A stretch of 64,000 bases of DNA, taken from the NCBI GenBank assembly GCA_963851385.1, contig CAWKPE010000012.1, positions 1-64,000 of the forward strand. The letters run 5' to 3'. This document shows positions 20,231 to 29,987 of the stretch, one piece after another. The notes below the pieces were generated by a model. The model saw nothing but the letters and a program-made list of their open reading frames with translations. It was not told the DNA's origin and did no database searches. The position numbers and the translations under genes are program-made. The DNA is from CAWEFA01 sp963851385. Its GTDB lineage: Bacteria > Bacteroidota > Bacteroidia > Bacteroidales > DTGW01. Each line of letters starts with the position of its first letter. The first letter of the stretch is position 1.

Positions 20231-23200
20231 CTATCTTACAACCGAAATTTTAGAAAATGCCCTTGCTTTTCCAGCAGTCATCTGTAAGTAATATATACCA
20301 TTTGAAAGGTTCAATTTTGCAGTATTTAATATAAATTGGTTATTTCCTGCTATCTGTTTTCCAACATCTATTATCGCAACAGTTTCACCAATTATATTAA
20401 CAAGGCTGGCTTTTACATCAGATGATTGAGGTAAAACATATCTTACTGCTGAATAATTTTTCACCGGGTTAGGACAAATAATAAGATCGAACCGTGAATT
20501 ATCATAAATCGTGTTAATTCCACTTTCTTTCAGACGATTGTCTTCAAGATTTGATACCGATTGAGAAAATGGACCTGCTCCAGCTTTTGTTTGCCCCTCG
20601 GGATAGCATGGTACACTCTTAACGCCGGCTACACGGTAAAATGTCCTTACCAATTGCGCCTGAGGATCTTTATCGGTATAATTGAAAATATTTGCTGCTA
20701 CAGTATCCACTACTACCAAGTTACTTGAGTCCGTACTTTTGTAGATGACGTAACTTATGAAAATCATAGTATCGTTCTCAACTTCATAAGGTGACCAGCT
20801 TAAATTTACACCACCAACCGAATTATTGTATTGCAGGAAAATTGTTTTATGATAATTACACTGGTCGAGAAATGATTCAATCGAAGAAGCATTGATAGTT
20901 GTAATTTTGTAAAATTCTGCGTGGTTTTCGTTTTTTGAAGTAGGATCGACAAAAATACCCGGTTGTGTAATATCAACGGTTCCCATGGAATCATATACAC
21001 CAATTTCATTACTTTGCTTGTATACTTTATAGCCTTTTAAATTGGATTTATTATCACGTTCCCATACTACCAGGTTGTTACCGGTCGCAATATCAACCGT
21101 TACAAGACAAATTTTAATGGGCGATTCCAGGATTTTCATAACTCCCTTCTTATAAACAATGCTATAATTGGAAGCTAAACCCCTTACAAATACAGCACCT
21201 GAAATATTGATATCATAATTTCCCAAAGCCGCTCTCGGATCTATTGTTGAACACGAAATGGTAACGCTGCCAATAGAATCGTTGTTCTGTAAGCCAACCG
21301 CGTGCCAGGTCAATACCGGATTCAATTCACCATAAGTCCTGGTAATAGTGTCGGCCATAATTACCAGAGCCGCAGGAATAACAGTATAAGTTTTGCTAAC
21401 TTGTGTAGCAGCTGCAATAGTATCATTGCCATTTTGATTGGCATAAATTGTACAATTGCCAGCACCTACTGTATGTAACTTGCCTCCAACTATAGTAGCT
21501 ATGGTTGTATCGGAACTTGAATAAGAAATTTGCAAACTTTGCGTTGAAATTGCGCCCGGATCAAAATCAGCGACGCCATAAATTTCGCTTGCAAGCAGGC
21601 CAAAATAAATAATCTGACTGTATTTTGTTTCAAAGTTTAACGGATTATTAACAGCAATTGAAGTATTATAGGCCTCGGCCCCTGGCGTTCCCTTGTACTC
21701 AATTACTGCAACGTTGAAAATTGTATGCGGGTTAAGATTTGTAACATTAACATAGCTTCCCGTATCGTTATAAACACAATACCATTGCTGACCTATTCCT
21801 CCAATATAAGCATTACTGGCAAATCGGGAAGTGTCTGGGTAAGTTACCTTGTTAACAACAGGAGGTAAACCGGTCAAAGTTTTTAAACTCATAAAAACTG
21901 CCCGTTTGGTCCCATTCCCTTTAGTAAAATTAATTGTGGCAGATACATCCTTTAAATTGGTAATTTGAATATTCGATGCCTGGACGGTTGGAGCAGCATA
22001 GGCTATTAATACATTAGCCGGGTTACTTTTCGCGCTATATGTTCTGTATTTTTCAGTTCCTGACCCTCCGTCATATTCGCAAACCATTACACGGTATGTT
22101 TTGCCTTCTGTTAAGCCAGTTACAGTTACCGAATTGCCTGTATTATTATATACACAGTACCAGCCGGTGCTTCCAATCTGTGTACCCGATTTATAAATGG
22201 AATTAGCAGTATAATCGGTATTATTTACAGGTGAAGCAATGCTTGCGGTATCTTCGGAAATAAATACGGCCCTGCCACCTGTGCCGGTTCCGCTATACCA
22301 ATTAGCTGTAACGGAATTACCCACAGCACCTGAAAAAGTAATATGCGTGGCCTGCTCGGTGTATTTGGCGATGAAGAAATCATTACTTCCTAAACTCTTC
22401 AGGCTAATAGCATCGGAACCCAGGCTGAAGCTTACTGTATTATTAAATTTACCGGTTATGTAAGTATTCTGATTCGCATCAGTTACTATGGAATTGCCTA
22501 TGTCATTGCCGGTGTTTCCAAAACTTTTTGCCCATTTAATAATGCCCGAATTATCATACTTGGCCATAAATATGCTAGTGCTTCCCCCGCCAGCAGATCT
22601 AACCAAATAAGTGCTGCCTTCGGGATTAAAATTCACGCTGTCACTTCCTACTGAGCCTGTAATATAAACGTTGCTAACGTTATCAACTGCTATATCATAC
22701 CCAAGAGTGGAACTGCCGCTGCGGCCAACATTATAAGCCCACCTGTAATGACAGGCGGTATCATATTTTGCAAAAAACATATCGTTACTGCCCTTAAGGG
22801 TTAGGTTATGAGTTCCGGCACCGGGATCAAAATCTACAGTGCTGCTGCTAAAATACCCGGTAATATAAATATTGCTGTCTTTAACAACCATGCCTTGTAT
22901 AAAATCGCTGGAAGTTCCACCAATGCTTTTTGCCCAGATATAATTTCCCGATGAGGTATATTTTGCTATAAAAATATCAAAACCGCCAGCAGTACTGAGT
23001 GTATGCGTGCCAATCGGGTCAAAATTGACAGTATTGCCGTTGAAATAACCTCCAACGTAAATATTCCCCAAATTATCTGTGCAAATTGACCTACCATCCT
23101 CGTAGTATGAAGCGCTCCCAATATCATTAACAAAAATGCAGTTTAAAGCAGTGTCATATTTTGCATAGAATATATCATCATTGCCTTTACTGCTAATTTT

Positions 23201-23806
23201 CATTGCACTTCCTTTGGGGTTAAAGTCTATATTTGTCCCATTTACAATACCAGTAATGTACAAATTAGTGCCCGAATTATAAATTGAGTAACATACATTG
23301 TTGGTAATGGTACCCAACTGGCACTTCCATATTATTGAACCATTGGTATTGTACTTAGCGACAAAGGTTCCATTGCCGGAAAGGGAACTTGTTTTTCCGG
23401 GATCAAAATATACAGGCGAACTGTTATAATTGCCGGTAATATATATATTGCCCGAAGCATCGACACAAAGGGAATATACATTTTCATCACTGCTTCCGCC
23501 AATACTTCTGGCCCATATCTCTTTTCCTGTAGCATCGTACTTTGCAAAAAAAACATCTGTGCCGCCTGCAGAAGTGAGCCCTAATGTATCGGAACCTAAA
23601 TAAATAGTACCTTGAAAATTACCAGCAATATAAACATTGCCGTTATTGTCAGTTCTAACAATTTTGCCTTCATTAGTTCCTGTACCATTGGTATTGAATG
23701 CCCATTCACTGTTCTGGGAATAAAGATTGAATGAGATAATCATAAGACAAATTAATACTTTAAACTTTTTAAATAAGTTTTTATATTTTTCATGTAAAGG
23801 TTTCAT
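20231..23806 (-). CDS. T9SS-exported SBBP-repeat giant surface protein
   Basis: 1191 residues beginning with a signal peptide (VLICLMIISFNLYSQ). Residues ~30-490 are SBBP-type beta-propeller units of about 65 residues, each with phrases such as GNVYIAGNFQG, FFAKYDATGKEIWARSIGG and NIYITGYF. Then come fibronectin-like segments (TVTGLTEGKTYRVMVCEYDG), an MBG-like domain (ITRTYGELNPVLTWHAVGLQ), and FN3-like domains (WERDNKSNLKGYKVYKQSNE). The C-terminus is a type A T9SS sorting domain (IICPNPVKNYSAVRYVLPQS ... LSNGIYYLQMTAGKARAFSK). The protein is therefore predicted to reach the cell surface through the T9SS. The frame is uninterrupted. Its ligand is unknown. Confidence 0.9.
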   Translation of the reverse strand: MKPLHEKYKNLFKKFKVLICLMIISFNLYSQNSEWAFNTNGTGTNEGKIVRTDNNGNVYIAGNFQGTIYLGSDTLGLTSAGGTDVFFAKYDATGKEIWARSIGGSSDENVYSLCVDASGNIYITGNYNSSPVYFDPGKTSSLSGNGTFVAKYNTNGSIIWKCQLGTITNNVCYSIYNSGTNLYITGIVNGTNIDFNPKGSAMKISSKGNDDIFYAKYDTALNCIFVNDIGSASYYEDGRSICTDNLGNIYVGGYFNGNTVNFDPIGTHTLSTAGGFDIFIAKYTSSGNYIWAKSIGGTSSDFIQGMVVKDSNIYITGYFSSSTVDFDPGAGTHNLTLKGSNDMFFAKYDTACHYRWAYNVGRSGSSTLGYDIAVDNVSNVYITGSVGSDSVNFNPEGSTYLVRSAGGGSTSIFMAKYDNSGIIKWAKSFGNTGNDIGNSIVTDANQNTYITGKFNNTVSFSLGSDAISLKSLGSNDFFIAKYTEQATHITFSGAVGNSVTANWYSGTGTGGRAVFISEDTASIASPVNNTDYTANSIYKSGTQIGSTGWYCVYNNTGNSVTVTGLTEGKTYRVMVCEYDGGSGTEKYRTYSAKSNPANVLIAYAAPTVQASNIQITNLKDVSATINFTKGNGTKRAVFMSLKTLTGLPPVVNKVTYPDTSRFASNAYIGGIGQQWYCVYNDTGSYVNVTNLNPHTIFNVAVIEYKGTPGAEAYNTSIAVNNPLNFETKYSQIIYFGLLASEIYGVADFDPGAISTQSLQISYSSSDTTIATIVGGKLHTVGAGNCTIYANQNGNDTIAAATQVSKTYTVIPAALVIMADTITRTYGELNPVLTWHAVGLQNNDSIGSVTISCSTIDPRAALGNYDINISGAVFVRGLASNYSIVYKKGVMKILESPIKICLVTVDIATGNNLVVWERDNKSNLKGYKVYKQSNEIGVYDSMGTVDITQPGIFVDPTSKNENHAEFYKITTINASSIESFLDQCNYHKTIFLQYNNSVGGVNLSWSPYEVENDTMIFISYVIYKSTDSSNLVVVDTVAANIFNYTDKDPQAQLVRTFYRVAGVKSVPCYPEGQTKAGAGPFSQSVSNLEDNRLKESGINTIYDNSRFDLIICPNPVKNYSAVRYVLPQSSDVKASLVNIIGETVAIIDVGKQIAGNNQFILNTAKLNLSNGIYYLQMTAGKARAFSKISVVR

Positions 23807-24152
23807 ATTATTATTGTATTTATGGATGTTAAACTTAATATTAATTATTTATATTCATTTGATTGCTTTATTACATCAACTGAACAAGATTATATATATT
23901 TTAGAGTCTGAATTATAATAAGGTAATATCATTATTACAGCTTATTTCCCACTGGGGTAAGATTACGTGAGAGCGAATTCCTGTTTATCTGTAAATAAGC
24001 AAATCATTGATTACTAAATATTAATTAAATATTAGATTTGTAAAGTAAAGGTAATTAACTTTTTTAAAATATTGTAAATGTGGTATAAATTTTTAAAAAG
24101 CTGATATATAAATAACTAAGAGGGATAAGATGCCTTTTATCTTGTCTTATTG

Positions 24153-24788
24153 GTCATGGTTCGACAAGCTCACCATGACAGGTGCTCCTTGCCACCCGTA
24201 GCCTGTCGAAGGGTGACCTTTTTTACTCATGTCACCCTGAGCCTGTCGAAAGGCGACCTTCTTTACTCATGTCACCCTGAGCTTGTCGAAGGGTGACCTG
24301 CCTTTTATTGTATTATCACCCAGAGTTTATCTAAGGGTGACATGCCTTTTATTGTATCATCACCCGTAGTTTATCGAAGGGTAACAAAGTTTGCTTTATG
24401 TTCAGAGATGTCATGGTTCGGCAAGCTCACCATGACAGGTGCTCCTTGTCACCCTGAGCCTGTCGAAAGGCGACCTTCTTTACTCATGCCACCCTGAGCC
24501 TGTCGAAAGGGGACCTTCTTTACTCATGTCACCCTGAGCCTGTCGAAGGGTGACCTGCCTTTTTTTGTATTATCACCCGGAGTTTATCGAAGGGTAACAG
24601 AGTTTACTTAAAGTTCGGAAATGTTAACTTAATGTTAAGAGATGTCATGGTTCGACAAGCTCACCATGACAGGTGCTCCTTGCCACCCGTAGCCTGTCGA
24701 AGGGCGACCTTTTTTACTCATGTCACCCTGAGCCTGTCGAAAGGCGACCTTCTTTACTCATGTCACCCTGAGCCTGTCGAAGGGTGAC
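24153..24788. repeat. REP-like palindrome array, left block (15 units)
   Basis: Fifteen hairpin units of 27 bases start at 24153, 24191, 24231, 24271, 24315, 24359, 24410, 24448, 24488, 24528, 24572, 24644, 24682, 24722 and 24762. Type A has arms GTCATGG/CCATGAC around TTCGACAAGCTCA. Type B has arms GTCACCC/GGGTGAC around TGAGCCTGTCGAA. Type C has degraded arms (ATCACCC/GGGTAAC) around GGAGTTTATCGAA. They recur in the order A-B-B-B-C, with 11-17 bases between most units and fixed spacers such as TTTACTCAT. The last unit overlaps the 3' end of the GIY-YIG gene. The flank 23807-24152 is AT-rich with no gene. Confidence 0.95.
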
Positions 24789-25071
24789 TTTTACTCCTTG
24801 AAAATTCAACTAGCTTTTGCCAGTCTTTGTTAATCAAGGCTTCTTTTTTCTTTCTGCTCCAACCTTTTATTTGTTTTTCAAATTTAATTGCATCATTAGG
24901 ATTTTGAAAAGTCTCGTAAAATAATAATTTTAAAGGTTTTCTTGAATAAGTATAACATTTTCTATTCAGGCCATTATTATGTTCTGCCAGCCGTTGTTCT
25001 AAATTATCGGTAATTCCTGTATAATAGCTTTCATCTGAACATTTAAGTAAATAAACATAATAATGTTTCAT
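24763..25071 (-). CDS. Stand-alone GIY-YIG nuclease embedded in repeats
   Basis: A 102-residue single-domain GIY-YIG endonuclease of the UPF0213/YhbQ-like group. It shows YYVYLLKCSDESYYTGITDN (the GIY and YIG strands appear as VYL and YTG), the catalytic Arg in NLEQRLAEHN, and the metal-binding Glu in AIKFEKQIKGWSRKKKEAL. The last eight residues, SHPSTGSG, are encoded by the terminal repeat unit (24762-24788), and its stop TGA is part of the repeat arm. The gene lies exactly between two blocks of the palindromic array and starts about 16 bases from the next unit. Cytoplasmic. Its DNA target is unknown; the flanking palindromes are an obvious candidate but this is inference. Confidence 0.88.
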   Translation of the reverse strand: MKHYYVYLLKCSDESYYTGITDNLEQRLAEHNNGLNRKCYTYSRKPLKLLFYETFQNPNDAIKFEKQIKGWSRKKKEALINKDWQKLVEFSRSKSHPSTGSG

Positions 25072-25086
25072 GATAATTTAAATTAA

Positions 25087-25523
25087 GTCATGGTTCGACA
25101 AGCTCACCATGACAAGTGCTCCAAGTCACCCTGATCCCGAAGCTTCGGGATGTCGAAAGGCGACCTTCTTTACTCATGTCACCCTGAGCCTGTCGAAGGG
25201 TGACCTGCCTTTTTTTGTATCATCACCCGGAGTTTATCGAAGGATAACAGAGTTTACTTAATGTTAAGAGATGTCATGGTTCGACAAGCTCACCATGACA
25301 GGTGCTCCAAGTCACCCTGATCCCGAAGCTTCGGGATGTCGAAAGGCGACCTTCTTTACTCATGTCACCCTGAGCCTGTCGAAGGGTGACATGCCTTTTA
25401 TTGTATCATCCCCCGTAGTTTATCGAAGGGTGACAGAATTTACTTAATGTTAAGAGATGTCATGGTTCGACAAGCTCACCATGACAGGTACTTTTTGTCA
25501 CCCTGAGCCTGTCGAAGGGTGAA
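25087..25523. repeat. REP-like palindrome array, right block (10 units)
   Basis: Ten more units start at 25087, 25125, 25178, 25222, 25273, 25311, 25364, 25408, 25459 and 25497. They repeat the same A-B-B-C succession as the left block. Two type B units (25125-25164 and 25311-25350) are 40 bases long because the core holds the perfect 18-base palindrome ATCCCGAAGCTTCGGGAT. The two higher-order copies 25087-25272 and 25273-25458 are nearly identical, so the block grew by tandem duplication of a ~186-base unit. It ends 20 bases from the stop of the VWA gene. Confidence 0.95.
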
Positions 25524-25542
25524 CATTCTCCTAAATATTATT

Positions 25543-28209
25543 TTACGGCTTCTTCAACAAAACAGGTTTCGAAATGATATTTATAATATTGGCAGGCTCT
25601 GCAGTTTCTTTTATATCGCTTATTTTTTTCTCAGTAACAACCTGTTTGTTTTGCTCAATCTTTATTAAATTATTTAAAATTCCGTTTTGCATTTTTTTGA
25701 AAAATAAGGTATAGCTCCCGTCTAAATTATCAACAACACTTTCCGGCTTCATCCCGCCTATCGTAATATCCAGTTCACTGCTCAACCCAGGCCCCAGTAA
25801 GTGCCCGTTTTTATCTTTTGGCCTTATAATAATGATATCAGATTTTGGATCCGTCTTAACTACAACAAAACCTGAATTATCAAAATCCATCCTGCCTGGT
25901 TTTACAAGAATTTCGCGGGTATATACGCGATAAAAAGGTTCTCCGGTCGCGGTTGTAGCCTCTATGGTAAAGTTAATCCTGTACGATCCGCAAAGCGCAG
26001 CTTTATAAACTGCTTTGAAAGTCCCTTCATTAACAGGAGCAAGGTTTATCGAAGCGTCAGGTTGGTACTTCAGAAATCCGGCTGTTTTACTATTATTGGC
26101 CAGCATTGTCCATTTAACCTGCGCATCGCTTACACCAAAAAAATCGGGGCTTTTTTCCCTGAATTGTTTTATGCATAAAATATCTTTTGTTAAAACATTA
26201 AGCCTGTCGTTCTTTCCGTTACTCACTGAAAAATTCGACAGTAAGTCGCCTGCATCCATGCCTGGTTTAAATACCTGCGCGTTAACACGGACATTACGCA
26301 AATAACCTTTTTCGCCCGCGATTATGACTTCGAGCGAAATTGCCGATTCCCTTGCAGATACATAATATTTACATTCCACCCTATGCTCATTCATAATGGC
26401 TGCAGCTTTGTACACCAGGCCCCTGCTTCCGTTTATTTTCATATACCAATTGCCGTCAGGCTGTATGGTTTTGTTATTTACTTTTAAGGGGAAATCCAGA
26501 CATACCATTTTATAGCTCTTGCCGTTATGCATAAAAGCTTTTAACGGGATGGAGATATTATCCTTTATCAGGTCAAATGACGGTGCATTGTCCGCGTTAT
26601 AAGCAAGGAAAAAAATCATCTTATCGGTAGGCCCGTTTACTTTAAATTCTTTGGTTGCCTGAGGAATCCTTGCTTTAAGTGTATCCATATAAAAATTGAT
26701 TATCTGCGGGCTATATTGCGAAAACATAGTTGTATAAAACTGTGTGATGGTTTTTGTAGAATAAGCAATGTCGAAAGCCGAAAAATAATGATCCGGGTCA
26801 ATAGCTATTTGCTTTAATAAATCAAAATCACAGTCGGATCCTAAACCCAGGCAATACACTGAATCGTTGGCAGGCAGAGCGCCCAGTCCTAACGGAGGGG
26901 ACAACGGTGCAATGCCACCGGTAATGGCAGACGGCTGGTTAACAATTTGCAGGTTTGTCAAGTCTATCATCGGGTTGGTGTTTTGTAACCCGTCGGTAAC
27001 AAGCAAAACCTTAACCGGGTTTGTCCTGCCCAGCACAGGTATTAATGCTTCCTGTAATGCGCCGCCAATGGAAGTTGATCCCGAAGGCGAAACTGATGCC
27101 ATGAACGCATCAAATTTGGTTTCGGTTTCTGTAGATTTAAATGCGGAAAAATAAGTTTTACCGGCTTCGGTATAGGACACAACGTCCTGGTTATAGCAAA
27201 GAGCGCTTATGCTGTCGGCCGGCATCGTGGTTATGTTCCCATAATTGATTAGCCCTAATAACAAATCAATATCCGATTCGAGCAATTGCCATTTAGTAAA
27301 CGTATAACCTGAAGGCGTCATACTCATGCTCCCGGAATGATCTAATACCAGAGCAATATTAAATTTTGGCCTTACCAGTATTGGAACATAAGCAGAACAA
27401 CCTGTTCCGGTATTGGTTATGGTAACCGTATAGGTTTTATTATCAGCCAGGCAGGTGGCATTTTGCATGGTCGAACCGGTATAACCAGGAGCCGTCCATG
27501 TATAGGAATAACTACCCGGATCGACAGGTGTAACGTTTATTTCAGTTATATTGGCAGCCGGAGAACAAGGTATTGTTGAAACTGCAAAATCATACGTAAT
27601 GGATGGTAAAGGGATTATGGTAATTGATTTAATAGCAGAGCCTGAACATGCAGGATAAATATTGTTTTCTACGGTAACGGAATAGTCCCCACTTTTCAAT
27701 ATTGTGGTATAACTGCTTTGGTTCGCATCAGGGGTTAGCGTAATTGGCGCTGTCCAGGTGTACAGGTAGGACGATGATTCGTTGGTTGAGATTGTATTAG
27801 TGGCCCCATCGCATAATGATGCCGGACTAGCTAGTTGAATCTGAGGTTGTGGTGTGTAATGTATGTTAATGGAATAAAATGGGGTAGTCGAATTATATAC
27901 TTTAAGAACCAATGATTGCTCAATATTTGCTGACATACCCTGAATAACAGAATTCAAATTTGTTGCATCATAGGTATATGATAAACCCGCAGGTAAGACC
28001 ATTGGTTGTAAACGACAATTAAATGTCAAGGAAATATATGTTCCCCCACAAACATCAACATGGTCGGGGCTGGGACTACTACAATCAATTGGTTGGGCAT
28101 TAAGGGAAACCAGTGTAAAAAGGAAATACATTAAGAGTATTGCCCAAAGGCAAAGTAAGTGTGTACTTTTTATATGTACAATTTTTAGTGAATGGTTAAT
28201 TGTTTTCAT
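25543..28209 (-). CDS. Secreted von Willebrand factor A domain protein
   Basis: 888 residues with a long hydrophobic export signal (LCLWAILLMYFLFTLVSLNAQ). Residues ~40-125 form the same Cys-containing domain found in the two following paralogues (DHVDVCGGTYISLTFNC, YTYDATN, NSVIQG, EQS). Two Ig/PKD-like segments follow (e.g. YSYTWTAPGYTGSTMQNATC). The VWA domain (about residues 285-500) has the metal-site motif LVLDHSGSMSMTPSG (DxSGS) and later VLLVTDGLQNTNPM. The C-terminal part is beta-rich and ends EPANIINIISKPVLLKKP without a recognisable T9SS sorting domain, unlike its neighbours. The exported VWA protein may bind another surface protein through its metal site. Confidence 0.85.
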   Translation of the reverse strand: MKTINHSLKIVHIKSTHLLCLWAILLMYFLFTLVSLNAQPIDCSSPSPDHVDVCGGTYISLTFNCRLQPMVLPAGLSYTYDATNLNSVIQGMSANIEQSLVLKVYNSTTPFYSINIHYTPQPQIQLASPASLCDGATNTISTNESSSYLYTWTAPITLTPDANQSSYTTILKSGDYSVTVENNIYPACSGSAIKSITIIPLPSITYDFAVSTIPCSPAANITEINVTPVDPGSYSYTWTAPGYTGSTMQNATCLADNKTYTVTITNTGTGCSAYVPILVRPKFNIALVLDHSGSMSMTPSGYTFTKWQLLESDIDLLLGLINYGNITTMPADSISALCYNQDVVSYTEAGKTYFSAFKSTETETKFDAFMASVSPSGSTSIGGALQEALIPVLGRTNPVKVLLVTDGLQNTNPMIDLTNLQIVNQPSAITGGIAPLSPPLGLGALPANDSVYCLGLGSDCDFDLLKQIAIDPDHYFSAFDIAYSTKTITQFYTTMFSQYSPQIINFYMDTLKARIPQATKEFKVNGPTDKMIFFLAYNADNAPSFDLIKDNISIPLKAFMHNGKSYKMVCLDFPLKVNNKTIQPDGNWYMKINGSRGLVYKAAAIMNEHRVECKYYVSARESAISLEVIIAGEKGYLRNVRVNAQVFKPGMDAGDLLSNFSVSNGKNDRLNVLTKDILCIKQFREKSPDFFGVSDAQVKWTMLANNSKTAGFLKYQPDASINLAPVNEGTFKAVYKAALCGSYRINFTIEATTATGEPFYRVYTREILVKPGRMDFDNSGFVVVKTDPKSDIIIIRPKDKNGHLLGPGLSSELDITIGGMKPESVVDNLDGSYTLFFKKMQNGILNNLIKIEQNKQVVTEKKISDIKETAEPANIINIISKPVLLKKP

Positions 28210-28334
28210 TATTATTCTTTTAGAGTTTATTTAATATATATTTATAATTAATTTCAGGCAAGTTAAAAAATAGGAAAATCAAATTCAAGAGATAAAAGCA
28301 TTTTCTTATAAGAATGATGTTATATAATCAATTC

Positions 28335-29840
28335 TTATTTCTTAATTACCAGCCTGCCTGCTAGCGCACCACCTTTAGCTAAATTAATTTTTAACAGGTA
28401 TTCTCCGCTTATTAAACTGCTTACATCAAGTTGTGTTTTACTGCCAGTTACATTATTGCCGATAACGGCAATACCTTCCGTGTTATATATGGTACATGAA
28501 GTCATGTTTTCCGAACATTCAATATTCAGTATTTCACCGACAGGATTTGGATAGATTTTTATTTCGGCTGTGTACCCGTTCATGTTAACAATGGTATCCA
28601 GGTTTTGCATGTTAATGATATAAGCCTGTGTTGTATCATGTATTACAAGGGATATGTTCAGCGTATCATAGGAAGTGTATTTGCCTTGCGCCAACTGGCT
28701 TTTAAGGTATTGAATTTGCCAGGCTTTAACGGCAGTGTCTATTCTTAACAGGGTGTTTTGCTCACGCATAATTTCTAAACTATCTATACAAGTATCTTGT
28801 ATTAAAGCCACAACGCCTACTCTTGAAGATACGCATCCGCTATCGGTTGCCTCGACATAAAAAGTTGTAGTAGTTGAAAGGGCAGAAGTGACAAAAGTTG
28901 TTCCTGTTCCCTGAACAGATCCTCCGCTTGCGACAGCATACCAGTTTACCGTTCCTGCACTGGCAGTTGCTCCCAGATACACATTGCCTGCATCACAACG
29001 GGAATCGGGAGTTGTTCCGGTTATTGTTGGTGTGGTATTTATTGTTGCAATTACAGGTGTTCTTGGAGATGATGTGCACCCGTTGCTGGTTGCATCTACA
29101 TAATAGGTAGTAGTGTTTGATATGGTTGGCGTGGTATAACTTGTCCCCATTCCCAATGACGTGCCTCCGGTTAAAGCACTATACCAGTTTATTGTCCCTG
29201 CACTGGCTGTGGCACCTAAAGTTACAGTACCGGCATCACATCGTGCACCGGGTATTGTACTAACTATAGATGGAGTGCTATTTACTGTCGCTATAACCGG
29301 CGTTCTTGTAACTGTTGTGCATGAATATCCGGTCCCGCTGTTGGTTGCATCAACATAATAGGTTGTAGTGCCTGTGACAATGGGGCTATAACTTGTCCCT
29401 GTCGCTAATGATGTACCTCCGGTTAATATATTATACCAATTTATAGTCCCTGCACTGGCTGAAGCCCCCAGTGTTATGGTACCGGCATCGCAGCGCGAGG
29501 CAGGTGCTGTACTTGTAACTGTCGGAACAGCGTGAATATATATAATAATAAAAGGTAAACTACCCCCAGACACTATTAATGGAACAGATTGTTCAGAATT
29601 AACTACTAATCCTTGAATTATTGAATTGCCATTTGTACCATCATAAGTGTATGTTAAACCTCCCGGTAAAGAAGGAGTACTTAATCTGCAACTAAATGTT
29701 AGAGAGATGTAAGTTCCTCCACAAAGATCAACGTGATCAGGGGTACCACTGCAATTATATACTTGCGAAAAAGAGTTAACAGAACAAATAAAAAGCAGAA
29801 TAACCGTTCTTATGGAATTGATAAAAAAGGAATTTTTCAT
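28335..29840 (-). CDS. T9SS adhesin-like protein with three Ig-like repeats
   Basis: 501 residues. Signal peptide TVILLFICSVNSFSQ, then the shared domain DHVDLCGGTYISLTFSC ... YTYDGTNGNSIIQG ... EQSVPL (about residues 30-105). Three CHU_C-type Ig-like repeats of about 80 residues follow, each with SRCDAG, LGA(S/T)ASAGT(I/V)NWY and TTTYYVDAT phrases. A helical linker (QYLKSQLAQGKYTSYDTL) leads to a type A T9SS sorting domain (IKIYPNPVGEILNIECSENM ... SGEYLLKINLAKGGALAGR). It is a close paralogue of the next gene at 29988-31241, with near-identical ends and upstream DNA. Predicted to be exposed on the cell surface; ligand unknown. Confidence 0.88.
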   Translation of the reverse strand: MKNSFFINSIRTVILLFICSVNSFSQVYNCSGTPDHVDLCGGTYISLTFSCRLSTPSLPGGLTYTYDGTNGNSIIQGLVVNSEQSVPLIVSGGSLPFIIIYIHAVPTVTSTAPASRCDAGTITLGASASAGTINWYNILTGGTSLATGTSYSPIVTGTTTYYVDATNSGTGYSCTTVTRTPVIATVNSTPSIVSTIPGARCDAGTVTLGATASAGTINWYSALTGGTSLGMGTSYTTPTISNTTTYYVDATSNGCTSSPRTPVIATINTTPTITGTTPDSRCDAGNVYLGATASAGTVNWYAVASGGSVQGTGTTFVTSALSTTTTFYVEATDSGCVSSRVGVVALIQDTCIDSLEIMREQNTLLRIDTAVKAWQIQYLKSQLAQGKYTSYDTLNISLVIHDTTQAYIINMQNLDTIVNMNGYTAEIKIYPNPVGEILNIECSENMTSCTIYNTEGIAVIGNNVTGSKTQLDVSSLISGEYLLKINLAKGGALAGRLVIKK

Positions 29841-29903
29841 AGTTAAAGTTATTTGGGTTAGTATGAATTAGTTTCACGCAAGATAATAAAATGAAATGAG
29901 ATA
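29841..29903 (-). repeat. Duplicated upstream region, copy 1
   Basis: These ~60 bases ahead of the 28335-29840 gene are identical to those at 31242-31304 up to the sequence AATGAAATGA. On the minus strand they contain TATCTTGC, a plausible -7 box. For this copy a TTG lies about 19 bases further upstream. The duplication therefore carried the promoter core as well as the coding start. Confidence 0.75.
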
Positions 29904-29906
29904 TCA

Positions 29907-29968
29907 ATGCTTCGACAGGCTCAGCATGAAAGATTACCGTTGTCACCCTGAGCCTGTCGAAGGGTGAC
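29907..29968. repeat. Isolated pair of REP-like palindromes
   Basis: A unit with arms ATGC/GCAT around TTCGACAGGCTCA (29907-29927) and a perfect type B unit with arms GTCACCC/GGGTGAC (29942-29968). They belong to the same family as the large array at 24153-25523. They lie between the two paralogous surface-protein genes, just upstream of the copy 1 promoter region. The other copy of the duplicated region lacks them, so they arrived after the duplication or were lost from copy 2. Confidence 0.85.
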
Positions 29969-29987
29969 AATACTCTATTTTTCGCAC

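Noticed and set aside
24153..25523. CRISPR array
   Set aside because: The units are themselves hairpins of several types, the spacers are short and repeated (TTTACTCAT, TTTTATTGTAT) instead of unique, and no cas gene is near.
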